From an uncultured Burkholderiales bacterium (lineage in GTDB: Bacteria; Pseudomonadota; Gammaproteobacteria; Burkholderiales; Burkholderiaceae_D): a stretch of DNA of 7,159 nucleotides. The notes below the pieces were generated by a model that made no database searches, was not told the DNA's origin, and saw only the letters and a list, made by a program, of their open reading frames with translations. The position numbers and the translations under genes are program-made. Positions 6,749 to 7,159 of the stretch are shown one piece after another (the first letter of the stretch is position 1; each line of letters starts with the position of its first letter). Location of the stretch: positions 1 through 7,159 of the forward strand of contig CAIVDH010000296.1 of NCBI GenBank assembly GCA_903904635.1. The letters run 5' to 3'.

Positions 6749-7159
6749 ATGAAGCATATTGCGACAAATGCCGACCCGATCATGTTAGGCCTGGATGCGG
6801 AGCAAGTCTGGGATACCGAGCTCGCCTACCTGCATCTCAAAGCCCAAGACGAAGCAGACAGCAAGCGCACCGCCGAGCGGCGCTTAAATACATTGGGCTT
6901 CTTGCCGGAAGAATTGCGGCAAGACAGTTTGCAAGACGAGCGCGATCAATTAACCAATCAGCTGGTATTGGACTGGGCCATAGAGCAGGCTCGCAATCGT
7001 CGCCAGCGTGTGCTGTTTGCGCAGTTGAGCCCTTTGCCCAACGGCCAGTCTTGCCTGCATGTCAATGACGCGCGTGGCGCGCGCTACTGGGTGCCATTGC
7101 AAAGCGCTGTGGCCGAGCATGTTCAGCCTGCTCTGATCGCCTTGCAACAACACATAGGC
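6749..7159 (+). CDS. Unknown protein, 5' part only (open at right edge)
   Basis: An open frame of 137 codons runs from ATG 6749 to the last base of the window without a stop, so the gene continues beyond the edge. An in-frame TAA lies immediately upstream (6746-6748), which fixes 6749 as the earliest possible start; a second ATG is at 6782. The product begins MKHIATNADPIMLGLDAEQVW. It has a highly charged, Gln/Arg/Glu-rich helical stretch at about 20-90 (TAERRLNTLGFLPEELRQDS, then QARNRRQR) that could form helical hairpins or coiled coil. A more beta-like segment follows (SCLHVNDARGARYWVPLQ, about 102-119). There is no signal peptide or membrane segment. I do not recognise the family. Codon use looks like the neighbours and the divergent position after cysQ is consistent with a real gene. 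Function unknown. Confidence 0.7.
   Translation, partial: MKHIATNADPIMLGLDAEQVWDTELAYLHLKAQDEADSKRTAERRLNTLGFLPEELRQDSLQDERDQLTNQLVLDWAIEQARNRRQRVLFAQLSPLPNGQSCLHVNDARGARYWVPLQSAVAEHVQPALIALQQHIG

Noticed and set aside
6733..7068. TTG-started + strand frame at the right end
   Set aside because: It overlaps the unknown gene in another frame and codes an Arg/Ala/Ser-rich product typical of a shadow; the frame from 6749 has an ATG, stays open to the edge and has more protein-like composition.

Overview
The window looks like ordinary chromosomal DNA from a betaproteobacterium, most likely Burkholderiales and possibly Oxalobacteraceae-like. This rests on the ArgRS sequence style, the neighbourhood argS / SPOR protein / dsbA / short-chain dehydrogenase, and moderate GC with an upstream GGAAT-type short palindromic repeat. 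The genus is an inference; no rRNA or species marker is present.

Layout: bases 1-310 are non-coding. They hold a pair of REP/dRS3-like palindromes in inverted orientation (19-129), a second imperfect hairpin (144-178) and a probable argS promoter (about 222-249). Bases 311-5085 carry a co-directional + strand block: argS (arginyl-tRNA synthetase), a membrane-anchored SPOR-domain protein, a periplasmic DsbA thiol oxidase, a short-chain dehydrogenase, and a BtuF/FhuD-like binding-fold protein without a signal peptide. Spacing tightens along the block (43 nt, 37 nt, 7 nt, then a 1-nt overlap), so at least the last three genes are probably one transcript.

Bases 5114-6678 are a two-gene minus-strand unit. 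cysQ (PAP phosphatase) is followed by a TauE/SafE-family membrane permease, and the stop and start overlap as ATGA. It converges on the first block across a 28-nt gap. After a 70-nt divergent intergenic region, a + strand gene of unknown function starts at 6749 and runs off the right edge.

Functionally the window mixes translation (ArgRS), cell envelope (SPOR protein, DsbA) and sulfur housekeeping (CysQ plus a candidate sulfur-oxyanion or organosulfur permease). I found no RNA gene, CRISPR array, insertion sequence, prophage or defence system. The points most worth a second look are the cytoplasmic BtuF-like protein fused translationally to the dehydrogenase gene, the coupled cysQ-permease pair, the inverted repeat upstream of argS, and the unidentified open gene at the right end.
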